This document shows positions 6,859-14,375 of a stretch of DNA of 28,951 bases, in pieces. The notes under the pieces were generated by a model. That model was not told the DNA's origin, ran no database searches, and worked only from the letters and a program-made list of their open reading frames with translations. Source of the DNA: Lachnospiraceae bacterium (GTDB lineage Bacteria > Bacillota_A > Clostridia > Lachnospirales > Lachnospiraceae); assembly GCA_024690425.1 (NCBI GenBank), contig JAILCT010000105.1, positions 1 to 28,951 of the forward strand, in the 5' to 3' direction. The translations under genes were made by a program, and so were the position numbers. Position 1 is the first letter of the stretch, and every line of letters begins with the position of its first letter.

Positions 6859-7941
6859 CTAGTTATAATCTTTCATATATTTGATATAATTGACCACCAT
6901 AAGGGCTATTTTCAGGGTCAGGGCATCATCAAACACTCTTACGTCCAAACCGGTCGCTTTTTGGAGTTTTTCTATCCTGTATATCAGTGTATTTCTGTGA
7001 ATAAAGAGCTGGCGAGACGTTTCTGAAACGTTCAGGCTGTTATCGAAAAATTTTCCGACTGTCAGAAGTATCTCATCATCAATTTCATCCGGTATGTTTT
7101 CACCGAAAATTTCTTCAATGAACATCTCACACAGATTGACCGGAAGTTGGTAGATCAGTCTTCCTATTCCAAGAGAAACATATGATATTATATTCTTTTC
7201 AGAATAAAATATCTTTCCGACATCCAATGCCATGTTCGCTTCCTTATATGATTTGGATAATCCCTTGATCTCATTGACGATCGAGCCATATGCTATCCTT
7301 GCATTCGACATGGCTTCCGAATTGAGCATATCCAACAGCATACGTGCCGTATCATTTAATTCCTCATATCCTTCTTCTTCCGACAAAGCCTTTATAACTA
7401 TTATATTCTTCTCATTTACAGAGGTAACATAGTCCCCTTTCTGATTGTGGAAGAGTTCCCTGACCATCTCCAATGCATTTATATCGTTTTCCGAGTGTGT
7501 TTCTATAACAAATACACATCTCTTCTTTACAACGTCTATATGAAGCTTCTGAGACCTGTTAAATATATCTACCAGAAGCAGGTTATCCAATAAAAGATTC
7601 TGGTAAAAGCTGTTTTTATCAACTTTTTCCTTATAGGCCGTTATAAGGCTCTGCAGCTGTGATACAACCAGCTTACCAACAAGGAAGGTATCTCCCGAAC
7701 CCCTGGCTGCAAGGACATATCCCGGCTGATAATCCTCGTAAACCTTAAAAAGCAGGGCTCCATTCACTTCCTGTGTCTCTGCACTCGATTGAATAAAGCT
7801 TAAAATGATCTTTTTATCGATAATATCAGCATTTTCTGTCTGGGCGATGCAGTTGCCGATTGAATCGGATACGGCAAATTCAGTCTTGCTAATCTCTCTT
7901 GCTTCATTGATGCAGTTATAAATAACCTGATTAGAAATCAA
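6859..7941 (-). CDS. CdaR/PucR-type transcriptional regulator
   Basis: This 360-residue regulator has an N-terminal region resembling the sugar-diacid recognition domain (ISNQVIYNCINEAREISKTE through about 130), a central GGDEF-like regulatory region without catalytic motifs, and a C-terminal helix-turn-helix of the PucR/CdaR type: ETSRQLFIHRNTLIYRIEKL (about 307-326) then GLDVRVFDDALTLKIALMV. Such proteins activate carbohydrate or organic-acid catabolism genes. The start is a TTG with GAGGAAGAG just upstream; no in-frame ATG is better placed. No clear target operon is adjacent except the membrane protein and sugar ABC ATPase upstream, so the ligand is unknown. A perfect palindrome ATAACTAGTTAT (6855-6866) overlaps the stop codon. 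Confidence 0.86.
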   Translation of the reverse strand: MISNQVIYNCINEAREISKTEFAVSDSIGNCIAQTENADIIDKKIILSFIQSSAETQEVNGALLFKVYEDYQPGYVLAARGSGDTFLVGKLVVSQLQSLITAYKEKVDKNSFYQNLLLDNLLLVDIFNRSQKLHIDVVKKRCVFVIETHSENDINALEMVRELFHNQKGDYVTSVNEKNIIVIKALSEEEGYEELNDTARMLLDMLNSEAMSNARIAYGSIVNEIKGLSKSYKEANMALDVGKIFYSEKNIISYVSLGIGRLIYQLPVNLCEMFIEEIFGENIPDEIDDEILLTVGKFFDNSLNVSETSRQLFIHRNTLIYRIEKLQKATGLDVRVFDDALTLKIALMVVNYIKYMKDYN

Positions 7942-7990
7942 TTTCTCTTCCTCATTTCTCCTAGTCTTTATCTTGATCTTAAGACAAAAT

Positions 7991-8016
7991 AAAAAGGGAG
8001 CTGTTTCCCAGCTCCC
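7991..8016 (-). terminator. Rho-independent terminator after the small membrane protein
   Basis: On the minus strand GGGAGCTG-GGAAA-CAGCTCCC forms an 8-bp GC-rich stem (7996-8016) followed directly by TTTTTATTTTG. It lies 19 bases after the stop of the 8035-8301 gene and before the TTG start of the CdaR-type gene, so the two are probably separate transcripts. Confidence 0.88.
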
Positions 8017-8034
8017 CCTTTAATCTTCCTTAAA

Positions 8035-8301
8035 TTACTTGATGAGCGTGATTCCTCCGATAAGCGGAACCTGCTTCTCTTCCTGGTTGATCGCTGCGAT
8101 AAGTCCCATTATCCAGCATACCAGAATAAAAATACTCCATATCCATCCAACGAAAGGAATCATTCCAAGCAGAGCGAAAAGGTTGATCACAAGTGCCTGG
8201 TTAATGTGGAACCTTGCACCCTCCCTGTCTCCTGCAACCAATGCAATGATGAATCCTATCCATGTAATATAGGCAATGATAGATGTAGCTTTTGTATCCA
8301 T
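8035..8301 (-). CDS. Small membrane protein (DUF4870/Tic20-like)
   Basis: This 88-residue protein has three hydrophobic stretches (about 6-24, 36-50 and 52-71), with the family-like GDREGARFHINQALVINLFAL between the first two. The pattern of a short helix, a charged loop ending in FHxNQAL, and two closely spaced helices matches the DUF4870 group of small membrane proteins, whose function is unknown. An AGGAGG ribosome binding site and a plausible promoter (8334-8362) precede it, and a strong terminator follows, so it is a single-gene unit. Its last residues (PLIGGITLIK) are short and polar. No specific role can be assigned. Confidence 0.8.
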   Translation of the reverse strand: MDTKATSIIAYITWIGFIIALVAGDREGARFHINQALVINLFALLGMIPFVGWIWSIFILVCWIMGLIAAINQEEKQVPLIGGITLIK

Positions 8302-8333
8302 ACAGTCCCTCCTAAAAATTTATTAACATGCAT

Positions 8334-8362
8334 ATTTTATCATGCAATTCATGTTCATTCAA
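8334..8362 (-). promoter_or_regulatory. Predicted promoter of the small membrane protein gene
   Basis: On the minus strand TTGAAT (8357-8362) and TAAAAT (8334-8339) are 17 bases apart, placing the start about 26 bases before the gene, with AGGAGG in the leader. It lies just after the terminator of the ABC ATPase gene. Confidence 0.62.
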
Positions 8363-8368
8363 TAGAAT

Positions 8369-8402
8369 AACCCCTTGAAAATCTTAAGATCAGCAAGGGG
8401 TC
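8369..8402 (-). terminator. Rho-independent terminator after the ABC ATPase gene
   Basis: On the minus strand GACCCCTTG and CAAGGGGTT form a 9-base stem with only the outer end imperfect, around a loop that itself contains the palindrome ATCTTAAGAT. It is followed by ATTCTATTG, a modest T tract. It separates the ATPase gene from the small membrane protein gene. Confidence 0.72.
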
Positions 8403-8440
8403 ATTCTTAAATAGAGCTATCCCTTTATAAATTCCGGATA

Positions 8441-9553
8441 CTAGTTGGTAATAGTCTGCTCGGTATCCTTATCGAAGATATGGATCTTCTCAACATCGAG
8501 GGCAAACTTGATGTTATCGCCCGGGCGAGCTGTTGTACGAGGATCTACCCTTGCTGTAATAGGGAACTCCTCAAGATCAAAGTAAAGGTAAACTTCAGCA
8601 CCGAGAAGCTCGTAAACCTTAACTGTTGACTCAAATACGCTGTTAGGTGAAGCTTCGATGAACATCTCTGAATCATATACATCCTCAGGGCGGATACCGA
8701 AAGTAACAACCTTACCGTTATAACCGCCTTCGATAAGCTTCTTGGACTTAGCGGGAGGAAGAGGTATCGACCTTCCTGCAACCTTCAAAGAAGCAACATC
8801 TCCGTTAACCTCAACCTCAGCATCAAGGAAGTTCATCTGAGGTGATCCCATGAAACCTGCAACGAAGAGGTTAGCCGGCTTATCATAAAGGTTCTGGGGT
8901 GTATCTACCTGCTGAACAACACCATCCTTCATAACTACGATCCTGGTACCGAGTGTCATGGCCTCTGTCTGGTCATGAGTAACGTAAATGATAGTGGTTC
9001 CCAGTCTCTGATGAAGCTTGGCGATCTCTATACGCATCTGTACACGAAGCTTTGCATCAAGGTTAGAAAGAGGCTCGTCCATAAGGAATACCTTGGGGTT
9101 ACGAACGATAGCACGACCCATGGCAACACGCTGCCTCTGACCACCTGACAGGGCCTTGGGCTTACGCTCAAGAAGTGCTGTAAGATCGAGGATCTTAGCT
9201 GCTTCCTTAACCATCTTATCTATCTCATCCTTCGGAACCTTCCTTAACTTAAGTCCGAAAGCCATGTTATCGTAAACTGTCATATGAGGATACAGAGCGT
9301 AGTTCTGGAATACCATTGCGATATCCCTGTCCTTGGGCTCTACATCGTTGACTACCTTGTCACCGATCTTAAGCTCACCGGATGATATCTCTTCAAGACC
9401 TGCTATCATACGGAGTGTGGTAGATTTACCGCATCCTGAAGGTCCAACGAAGATGATGAACTCCTGGTCCTCGATCTCAAGGTTGAAATCCTTAACAGCT
9501 TGGAAGCCGTTGGGATAAACCTTACAAATGTTCTTAAGTGATAAACTTGCCAT
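8441..9553 (-). CDS. Sugar ABC transporter ATP-binding protein, MsmX/UgpC/MalK family
   Basis: This 370-residue ATPase powers carbohydrate import by CUT1-type ABC transporters. The start is the ATG at 9553 (MASLSLKNICKVYPNGF), with AGGAGG nine bases before it; an upstream ATG would add 14 residues but lacks this site. Motifs in order: Walker A GPSGCGKST near 37, Q loop VFQNYALYPHMTV, signature LSGGQRQRVAMGRAI near 134, Walker B VFLMDEPLSNLDAK near 154, switch His in YVTHDQTEAMTL, and a C-terminal TOBE/regulatory region with FGIRPEDVYD. No permease or binding protein is adjacent, which suits the MsmX habit of serving several sugar importers. It has its own terminator. Confidence 0.93.
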   Translation of the reverse strand: MASLSLKNICKVYPNGFQAVKDFNLEIEDQEFIIFVGPSGCGKSTTLRMIAGLEEISSGELKIGDKVVNDVEPKDRDIAMVFQNYALYPHMTVYDNMAFGLKLRKVPKDEIDKMVKEAAKILDLTALLERKPKALSGGQRQRVAMGRAIVRNPKVFLMDEPLSNLDAKLRVQMRIEIAKLHQRLGTTIIYVTHDQTEAMTLGTRIVVMKDGVVQQVDTPQNLYDKPANLFVAGFMGSPQMNFLDAEVEVNGDVASLKVAGRSIPLPPAKSKKLIEGGYNGKVVTFGIRPEDVYDSEMFIEASPNSVFESTVKVYELLGAEVYLYFDLEEFPITARVDPRTTARPGDNIKFALDVEKIHIFDKDTEQTITN

Positions 9554-9645
9554 TTGGGTAACCCTCCTAAAATAATATACTATGTGCTTATGCACTACCT
9601 GAACTGAAGTATATCAAAGAGGCTGACAATATGTAATACCATGAT

Positions 9646-9689
9646 TGCCCAAATATTTTTCCCGTTCATATACATTCTGCCCAAATATT
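9646..9689 (-). repeat. Direct repeat TGCCCAAATATT before the ABC ATPase gene
   Basis: TGCCCAAATATT occurs at 9646-9657 and again at 9678-9689, 32 bases apart (about three helical turns), in the gap upstream of the sugar ABC ATPase gene. Identical 12-mers in a 160-base gap are unlikely by chance and suggest an operator or activator site for that gene. No clean promoter hexamers could be fixed in the gap. Confidence 0.5.
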
Positions 9690-9691
9690 AA

Positions 9692-9715
9692 GAGGGAGCT
9701 GTATCTTGCTCCCTC
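9692..9715 (-). terminator. Hairpin after the diguanylate cyclase gene
   Basis: GAGGGAGC and GCTCCCTC form a perfect 8-bp stem with an 8-base loop, starting right after the stop codon of the cyclase gene. The minus-strand tail is TTAATATTTG, a poor T tract, so termination may be partial or the hairpin may protect the transcript end. Confidence 0.6.
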
Positions 9716-11896
9716 CTAATTAAAAAAACTGAACTTTTCTTCTTTTTGTTTTACTTCTGTGTTTGATTTTGCCGCATCCCCTGTTTCCTGCTTTGCTTCA
9801 GGTTTCTTCTCGGCTTTTATTTCCTGTTTTCCCTCAGGCTTTGCTTCGGGTTTCTTTTCCGGTTTTACTTCGGGCTTTGCATCCTGTTTCGCTTCAGGTT
9901 TTATCTCCGCCTTTACCTCAGGTTGTGCTTCTGGTTTTATTTCAGCCTTTACCGGCTGCTTTTTTACTACCTTCCTTACAACTTTCTTAACCGGTGGTTT
10001 TGTTTCCTGCTTTATTTCCTGTTTCGCCTCAGGTTTTATTCCTGTCTTTATTTCAGATTTCGCTTCAGGTTTTATTTCAGGCTTTACCGGCTGCTTTTCT
10101 TCATTACCTGCTTCAGCCTTTTTTACTACCCTTTTAACTACCTTCTTTACTACCTTCTGGTCATTCGCCGCCTTCTCAGGTGTTCTTTCAGGTGTCTTCT
10201 CAGCTGGCTTCACAGTAGTCTCTTCTGTTTTATTCCCGGCTGTAAATACTTCCTTTATAGTAGGAAGGGGTTCCGGTCTCTTCTCTTCTTTTATATCCTT
10301 CTTAATATCAGCCTTTACTTCTTCTGTTACCTTTACTTCTGCCGGCGAGCGTTTTTCTTCCGCCTTTTTAGCCTCTTCGGAAACATTAAGAACAGGTTTT
10401 TCAGGCTCGATCTTGATATCCTTGGTATCTTTATAGAAGGCCATCTGATTCTTTCCACGTTTCTTGGCAAGGTACAGAGCCTTATCAGCAGACTTGTAGA
10501 GGGCATCAAATTCTGTTCCGTCTGTCGGGATCTCTACTGCTCCGATAGATGCTGTTGCCGAATATTTGGTATACTCGCCTACCTTAAAGTTCTTAAAGAA
10601 TGTATTGACCCTTTCGGCCTCTCTCTTAAGTGCCGCATCATCTTTCAGGTCTTTAAGAAAGATTATGAATTCATCACCACCGGTTCTTCCGATGATATCG
10701 TTTATCCTGAACTCGCTCTTAAGCTGATGGCCCAGAGTACTTAATACTTCATCACCAAATGCATGTCCCATCGTATCATTGATCTTCTTGAAATTATCTA
10801 TATCAAGGACAAACATGATGGATTTCTTGTTCTTACCTTCGTTTGCAAGATATTCCTTTATCTTGGTCTCGGTAGCCACCTTATTGTACAGGTCGGTAAG
10901 AAGGTCTGTTTCAGCCTGTTCACGCAGTTCCCGGTTACTCTTCCTGTAATTGGCGGCATTCATGATACTTATGACCATAAGTATCGCTACGAAGACGAGG
11001 ATCAGGATAACTATCCTCCAGAACATCTGCGTTGTTGATGCGCTCTCCTTCTTGGCCGACTGGAGTATCTGATTTTCATCAACAACTATCATGATAAAGG
11101 TCTTGTAATCACCGATAGGCTGATAAACAAAATATTTGGTAACATCATCCCTGTTCGTTACAAGAAGCTTACCCTTGTTCTGCTGCTCAAGGTTCTTCAG
11201 GAACTCGTCTTTTCTGGTAGCTCCCGTATATGTAGCTCCTTCAAGATAGTCAAAAAGGCTGCTTCCTTCCTTAAATGACTTCGAATCCACTCCTGCACTG
11301 TCAAGGACCAGACCATCCGAATTGATAAGCAGGTAGGTTGATGTCTTGGCATTTGAGCTTAAGAAAAGCTCCAGATCGCTTATTTCCTTGGGTGAATATT
11401 TAAGGATCACCTTACCCTCGGCATAGGTGGCGGAAACATAGTGGACACAGTCACCGCTTGAATTGACGATATACTCATCCGTGCTGTCGGGATCATTGGA
11501 AAGGTCTCCGCCTGTCGCAGATATCAGATCAGGATATTCCACACCCTTGTTGTTCATCACTATACCGTCATTTCTTAATATATAGCCTGCATCTATGTTC
11601 AATTGTGTTACTGCTGAAGTTAAAAGATCTACATTATCATCACAGAAAAAGTCAAGATCTGCCGAAACCCTTGTTGAAAGCATCCTTGCTATCTGACTTA
11701 TCATATATATTTCAGATGAATAATAATCCGCCATCTCACGAGCCTTATTACTGTACTCATCAAGCTTCTTATTCTTCTCTTTGGTGAGAATGTCAGACTT
11801 ATATGTAATTAGAGTAAAAAGAATGATAATTACCAGGATAGCCGTAGGTATCAACCATTGGAGCATATTCTGGCCATTCTTCTTTTGTGCACTCAT
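9716..11896 (-). CDS. Membrane-anchored diguanylate cyclase with long Lys/Glu/Pro tail
   Basis: This 726-residue protein makes cyclic di-GMP. A membrane segment (about 13-32), an extracellular sensor region (33-291, Cache-like in size and position) and a second membrane segment (about 292-312) precede a GGDEF domain (about 330-490). The domain is intact: DIDNFKKINDTMGHAFGD, active site GGDEF (406-410) and an inhibitory I-site RIND (397-400), then SIGA and YLAKKRGKN. The last 233 residues (from about 494) are low-complexity, with KPEIKPEAK-type repeats and two VVKKVVKRVVKK / VVRKVVKK blocks, highly unusual after a GGDEF domain. Its start overlaps the stop of the upstream DUF624 gene by four bases. 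No EAL domain is present. Confidence 0.92.
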   Translation of the reverse strand: MSAQKKNGQNMLQWLIPTAILVIIILFTLITYKSDILTKEKNKKLDEYSNKAREMADYYSSEIYMISQIARMLSTRVSADLDFFCDDNVDLLTSAVTQLNIDAGYILRNDGIVMNNKGVEYPDLISATGGDLSNDPDSTDEYIVNSSGDCVHYVSATYAEGKVILKYSPKEISDLELFLSSNAKTSTYLLINSDGLVLDSAGVDSKSFKEGSSLFDYLEGATYTGATRKDEFLKNLEQQNKGKLLVTNRDDVTKYFVYQPIGDYKTFIMIVVDENQILQSAKKESASTTQMFWRIVILILVFVAILMVISIMNAANYRKSNRELREQAETDLLTDLYNKVATETKIKEYLANEGKNKKSIMFVLDIDNFKKINDTMGHAFGDEVLSTLGHQLKSEFRINDIIGRTGGDEFIIFLKDLKDDAALKREAERVNTFFKNFKVGEYTKYSATASIGAVEIPTDGTEFDALYKSADKALYLAKKRGKNQMAFYKDTKDIKIEPEKPVLNVSEEAKKAEEKRSPAEVKVTEEVKADIKKDIKEEKRPEPLPTIKEVFTAGNKTEETTVKPAEKTPERTPEKAANDQKVVKKVVKRVVKKAEAGNEEKQPVKPEIKPEAKSEIKTGIKPEAKQEIKQETKPPVKKVVRKVVKKQPVKAEIKPEAQPEVKAEIKPEAKQDAKPEVKPEKKPEAKPEGKQEIKAEKKPEAKQETGDAAKSNTEVKQKEEKFSFFN
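9779..10096 (-). repeat. Repetitive coding region for the KPE-rich tail
   Basis: This stretch encodes about residues 601-706 of the cyclase. It is a degenerate tandem array of short units of the form K-P-E-(I/A/V)-K, interrupted by a second KKVVRKVVKK block. On the plus strand it appears as repeated GGTTTT-ATTTC-type units, which create long but spurious frames on the opposite strand. Such repeats are prone to copy-number change. Confidence 0.8.
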
Positions 11897-12645
11897 TCGC
11901 TGATTCTCCCTGTGGGTACTTCTGATTTCATGGCCTCTGTATCTTCGTCAGTTACCGGCGTAACTGTTTCTCCCGTATCGGAGCCGCTCCCGTCTTCTTC
12001 ATCCTTTCCTTCTTCCGCGGGTATATAGGAATCAAAGACCCTTACGAACATAAAGGAATTGGCATAAGCCGCAAGCGAAAATAGCAAAAATATCGATAAC
12101 ATCAACATTATCGGTACATATATAATAAGCAGGGCAACCACTATCATAACGGCTATACAGGCAAGTGTTACCGGGAAATGCCTTATACTCATAATGAAGG
12201 CATTCTTGACAGTGTTCTTTATCGAATTGTAGAACTTGGATAATACCGGGAATACAAATGTAGCGGTAAAAATATAAAAAACAGACACTGTAATAAGAAG
12301 TACCTGCATAACTGTCGCAACAGTACCGTTTCCTATCTCTACACCCATCCTTCCTGACATTATCGCATAATCTATCGCAAGCAGACCTCCGGCTGCAAGC
12401 AGGATAAGCCAAATGGCAGTAGCCTGTTTGAAATTAAGTCTGAATGATTTAAAAAAGCTTTTGGTGATGTAGGCTTCCTCATTCCTTACCATCTTAAGCG
12501 TGACATAATACATTGCCGTGATCGATGCTCCGATGGTTATTACAGGAATGCAGCATATAACAAAAAGGATATTCAGCCACATAATATCCGCAACTTTGTT
12601 CATGAATTGCACAAAAGGGCTGTCTAAACTGAATATCTTCCCCAT
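11893..12645 (-). CDS. DUF624 (YesL-like) membrane protein
   Basis: This 250-residue protein has the DUF624 signature at its N-terminus (a Phe-Met region, then WLNILFVICCIPVITIGASI followed by TAMYYVTLKMVRNEE) and about five hydrophobic segments: near 22-45, 78-95, 105-130, 150-165 and 165-190. The C-terminal 50 residues are acidic and polar. YesL-type proteins usually sit in carbohydrate-uptake or degradation operons, but their role is not established. It is the first gene of a pair with the diguanylate cyclase, whose start overlaps its stop by four bases. A promoter at 12714-12742 precedes it. The link to cyclic di-GMP signalling is inferred from this coupling only. Confidence 0.87.
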   Translation of the reverse strand: MGKIFSLDSPFVQFMNKVADIMWLNILFVICCIPVITIGASITAMYYVTLKMVRNEEAYITKSFFKSFRLNFKQATAIWLILLAAGGLLAIDYAIMSGRMGVEIGNGTVATVMQVLLITVSVFYIFTATFVFPVLSKFYNSIKNTVKNAFIMSIRHFPVTLACIAVMIVVALLIIYVPIMLMLSIFLLFSLAAYANSFMFVRVFDSYIPAEEGKDEEDGSGSDTGETVTPVTDEDTEAMKSEVPTGRISE

Positions 12646-12713
12646 CTATGTAAATAACCTCTGTTCCTTTTAGTTGATCCGTCTATGTCAAAAATGTAGA
12701 CAAATCCTTTTTA

Positions 12714-12742
12714 ATTTTATCTTATAATTGTGTAAATTGCAA
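12714..12742 (-). promoter_or_regulatory. Predicted promoter of the DUF624-diguanylate cyclase operon
   Basis: On the minus strand TTGCAA (12737-12742) and TAAAAT (12714-12719) are 17 bases apart. The start would be near 12707, giving a leader of about 60 bases that contains an inverted repeat GTCTA/TAGAC at 12681-12701. The promoter lies immediately after the acetyltransferase gene's stop codon. Confidence 0.55.
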
Positions 12743-12747
12743 GACAA

Positions 12748-13224
12748 TTACAGTTCCATCCTCATGGGTGTAAATCGTATTCCGTCCTTCTCGATCTCCT
12801 CCTTCACATCCATAAAACCTAACCTGTGATAAAAGCCGACCGCGTATGGTGAAGAGTTAACGGTTACGTGTGTTATTCCATCTTTTCTTGCATTCTTGAA
12901 GAAACTGTTCACCAGTAAGGAAGCTATTCCTTGGCGATGGAAGTCCCTGTCAACAAACAGAAGTGAAATATGATTTACATTCCTGACGCCCAGGATACCT
13001 ACCATCCTCTCATTTATAAATGCACCTATGGCGATATACTCGCCACAGGTGTGCATTTTCTTGAGAAGAGGGTCCCTGACGAAATTCTTGAAATTGTAGA
13101 CTCCTCTTAAGGAGTAATCCGGTGCTTCGAAGATGAGGAATGTATCCCATGCAAGCCGCATGGCATCATCCCATTCATCATTCATTATCGGCCGGATGTT
13201 AACTGTGTCTTTATCTTTTATCAT
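12748..13224 (-). CDS. GNAT-family N-acetyltransferase
   Basis: This 158-residue protein has the GNAT fold pattern: an N-terminal substrate region (NIRPIMNDEWDDAMRLAWDTF), a strand giving HISLLFVDRDFHRQGIASLL with the acetyl-CoA-binding RQGIAS loop (about 93-101), and the closing motif VNSSPYAVGFYHRLGFMDVKEE. The acceptor substrate cannot be read from sequence. Its start overlaps the stop of the DUF1002 gene by four bases (ATGA), so it is co-translated with it. Confidence 0.9.
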   Translation of the reverse strand: MIKDKDTVNIRPIMNDEWDDAMRLAWDTFLIFEAPDYSLRGVYNFKNFVRDPLLKKMHTCGEYIAIGAFINERMVGILGVRNVNHISLLFVDRDFHRQGIASLLVNSFFKNARKDGITHVTVNSSPYAVGFYHRLGFMDVKEEIEKDGIRFTPMRMEL

Positions 13225-14321
13225 TTCTTAAACTTGGAGAAAAATCCTCCGAAGAACTCCTTAACCGTATCTCCCACTTCCTTAAAGAAGCCTCCTACTG
13301 CATTCTTAACAAGTTTTCCCAGTCCCAGGTCTTCGATATTGACATCATCGATATTGAAGGTTCCCGCATTTATCTTGTCCTTATACTTGGCATAGATATC
13401 ATCTGCCTGTTCAGCAAGCACATTAAAGTCAATACCCATGGCCTTTATCTTCATCATCAGAGATACCGTCTTCTTTATATCTTCCTCCGACAGCTGGACA
13501 TCCAGGTCAACCATGCCCTTACGTATTGCGGCTTCGATCTCTTCTTCCGTCTCAAGGTGGTTTGCTGCTATCTGTGCCTTAACATAGGAAATTATCTCTT
13601 CTGCCTTGGCATCATTGCCGACAGCCTGTTTGAGCTCACCTGTTGTCACGAGCTCATTGAGGGCCGTATCAAGAGCCTTGTCGCTTACGGATGTACCCGA
13701 CATTCTCTCATAAGCCTTAAGGGCTCCGATAAGTGCTGCCGTTCCGGAGATAGGTGAAGGTCCTACAACGATGATATCTGCATTTTCAACACCTGCGGTG
13801 ATAAGAGCATTCCTGTACATGTTTTCCGTACAGTAGTTTATATTCTTTGTCGTTACTGTTACACCGTGTCCCGCTTCGGCCGGTCTTACAACAACCGATG
13901 ACAGTGATTTTGTTCCGATGACAGAAGAAGCAATATAGGAATCAAGCCTCTGATGTTCTTCGGCATTTGTTACGTATACGACATCATAATTAGGAAGATC
14001 CGCCTCTGCTATGCCCATCAGAGCCAGAACCGTGCTCCTCTGGTCTGCAGTCAGGTCAGATCCCAGGGCAAGATAGGTTTTGTTGGATGTTACGGTTACT
14101 GCAGTATTTGACTGGACTGCCGTATCTGCCGTTGCACCGGCTGTGGGTGCCGGGGTAGGTGTCGGTGTGACTGTAGGTTCCGGTGTTGGTGTGGGCGTCG
14201 CTGTTACCGTATTTCCCGATACAGCCGAATTATCCACTACTATTACATCTGTTGCATAGGCACTGACTGTCATCGACATGGTCATTACCGTAATGAGTAT
14301 TAATGATGTGATCTTCTTCAT
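13221..14321 (-). CDS. Exported DUF1002 protein
   Basis: This 366-residue protein starts at the ATG at 14321 (MKKITSLILITVMTMSMTVS), where GGGAGAGG provides the ribosome binding site; an in-frame ATG six codons earlier overlaps that site. A signal peptide ends near AYA-TDV at about residue 23, and a short linker of Thr-Pro repeats (TPTPTPEPTVTPTPTPAP, about 42-60) follows, typical of a wall-spanning or disordered spacer. The rest matches the DUF1002 domain (YpuA-like): LALGSDLTADQRSTVLALMG through VVGPSPISGTAALIGALKAYE and a helical C-terminus. Function is unknown. It lies just downstream of metG with a 54-base gap and no terminator. Confidence 0.88.
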   Translation of the reverse strand: MKKITSLILITVMTMSMTVSAYATDVIVVDNSAVSGNTVTATPTPTPEPTVTPTPTPAPTAGATADTAVQSNTAVTVTSNKTYLALGSDLTADQRSTVLALMGIAEADLPNYDVVYVTNAEEHQRLDSYIASSVIGTKSLSSVVVRPAEAGHGVTVTTKNINYCTENMYRNALITAGVENADIIVVGPSPISGTAALIGALKAYERMSGTSVSDKALDTALNELVTTGELKQAVGNDAKAEEIISYVKAQIAANHLETEEEIEAAIRKGMVDLDVQLSEEDIKKTVSLMMKIKAMGIDFNVLAEQADDIYAKYKDKINAGTFNIDDVNIEDLGLGKLVKNAVGGFFKEVGDTVKEFFGGFFSKFKK

Positions 14322-14375
14322 AATATCCTCTCCCTTCATTATCTAATACTCCCTTAGTTACATATCAAATCCGCC

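Noticed and set aside
6855..6866. Palindrome ATAACTAGTTAT as a bidirectional terminator between the convergent genes
   Set aside because: The stem is AT-rich, has no loop or T tract on either strand, and overlaps the stop codon.
9759..10744. Long plus-strand reading frames of 225 and 273 codons opposite the diguanylate cyclase tail
   Set aside because: They are Phe/Ser- and Leu/Phe/Arg-rich repeats that mirror the KPE repeats of the real gene, with no ribosome binding site and no recognisable domain.
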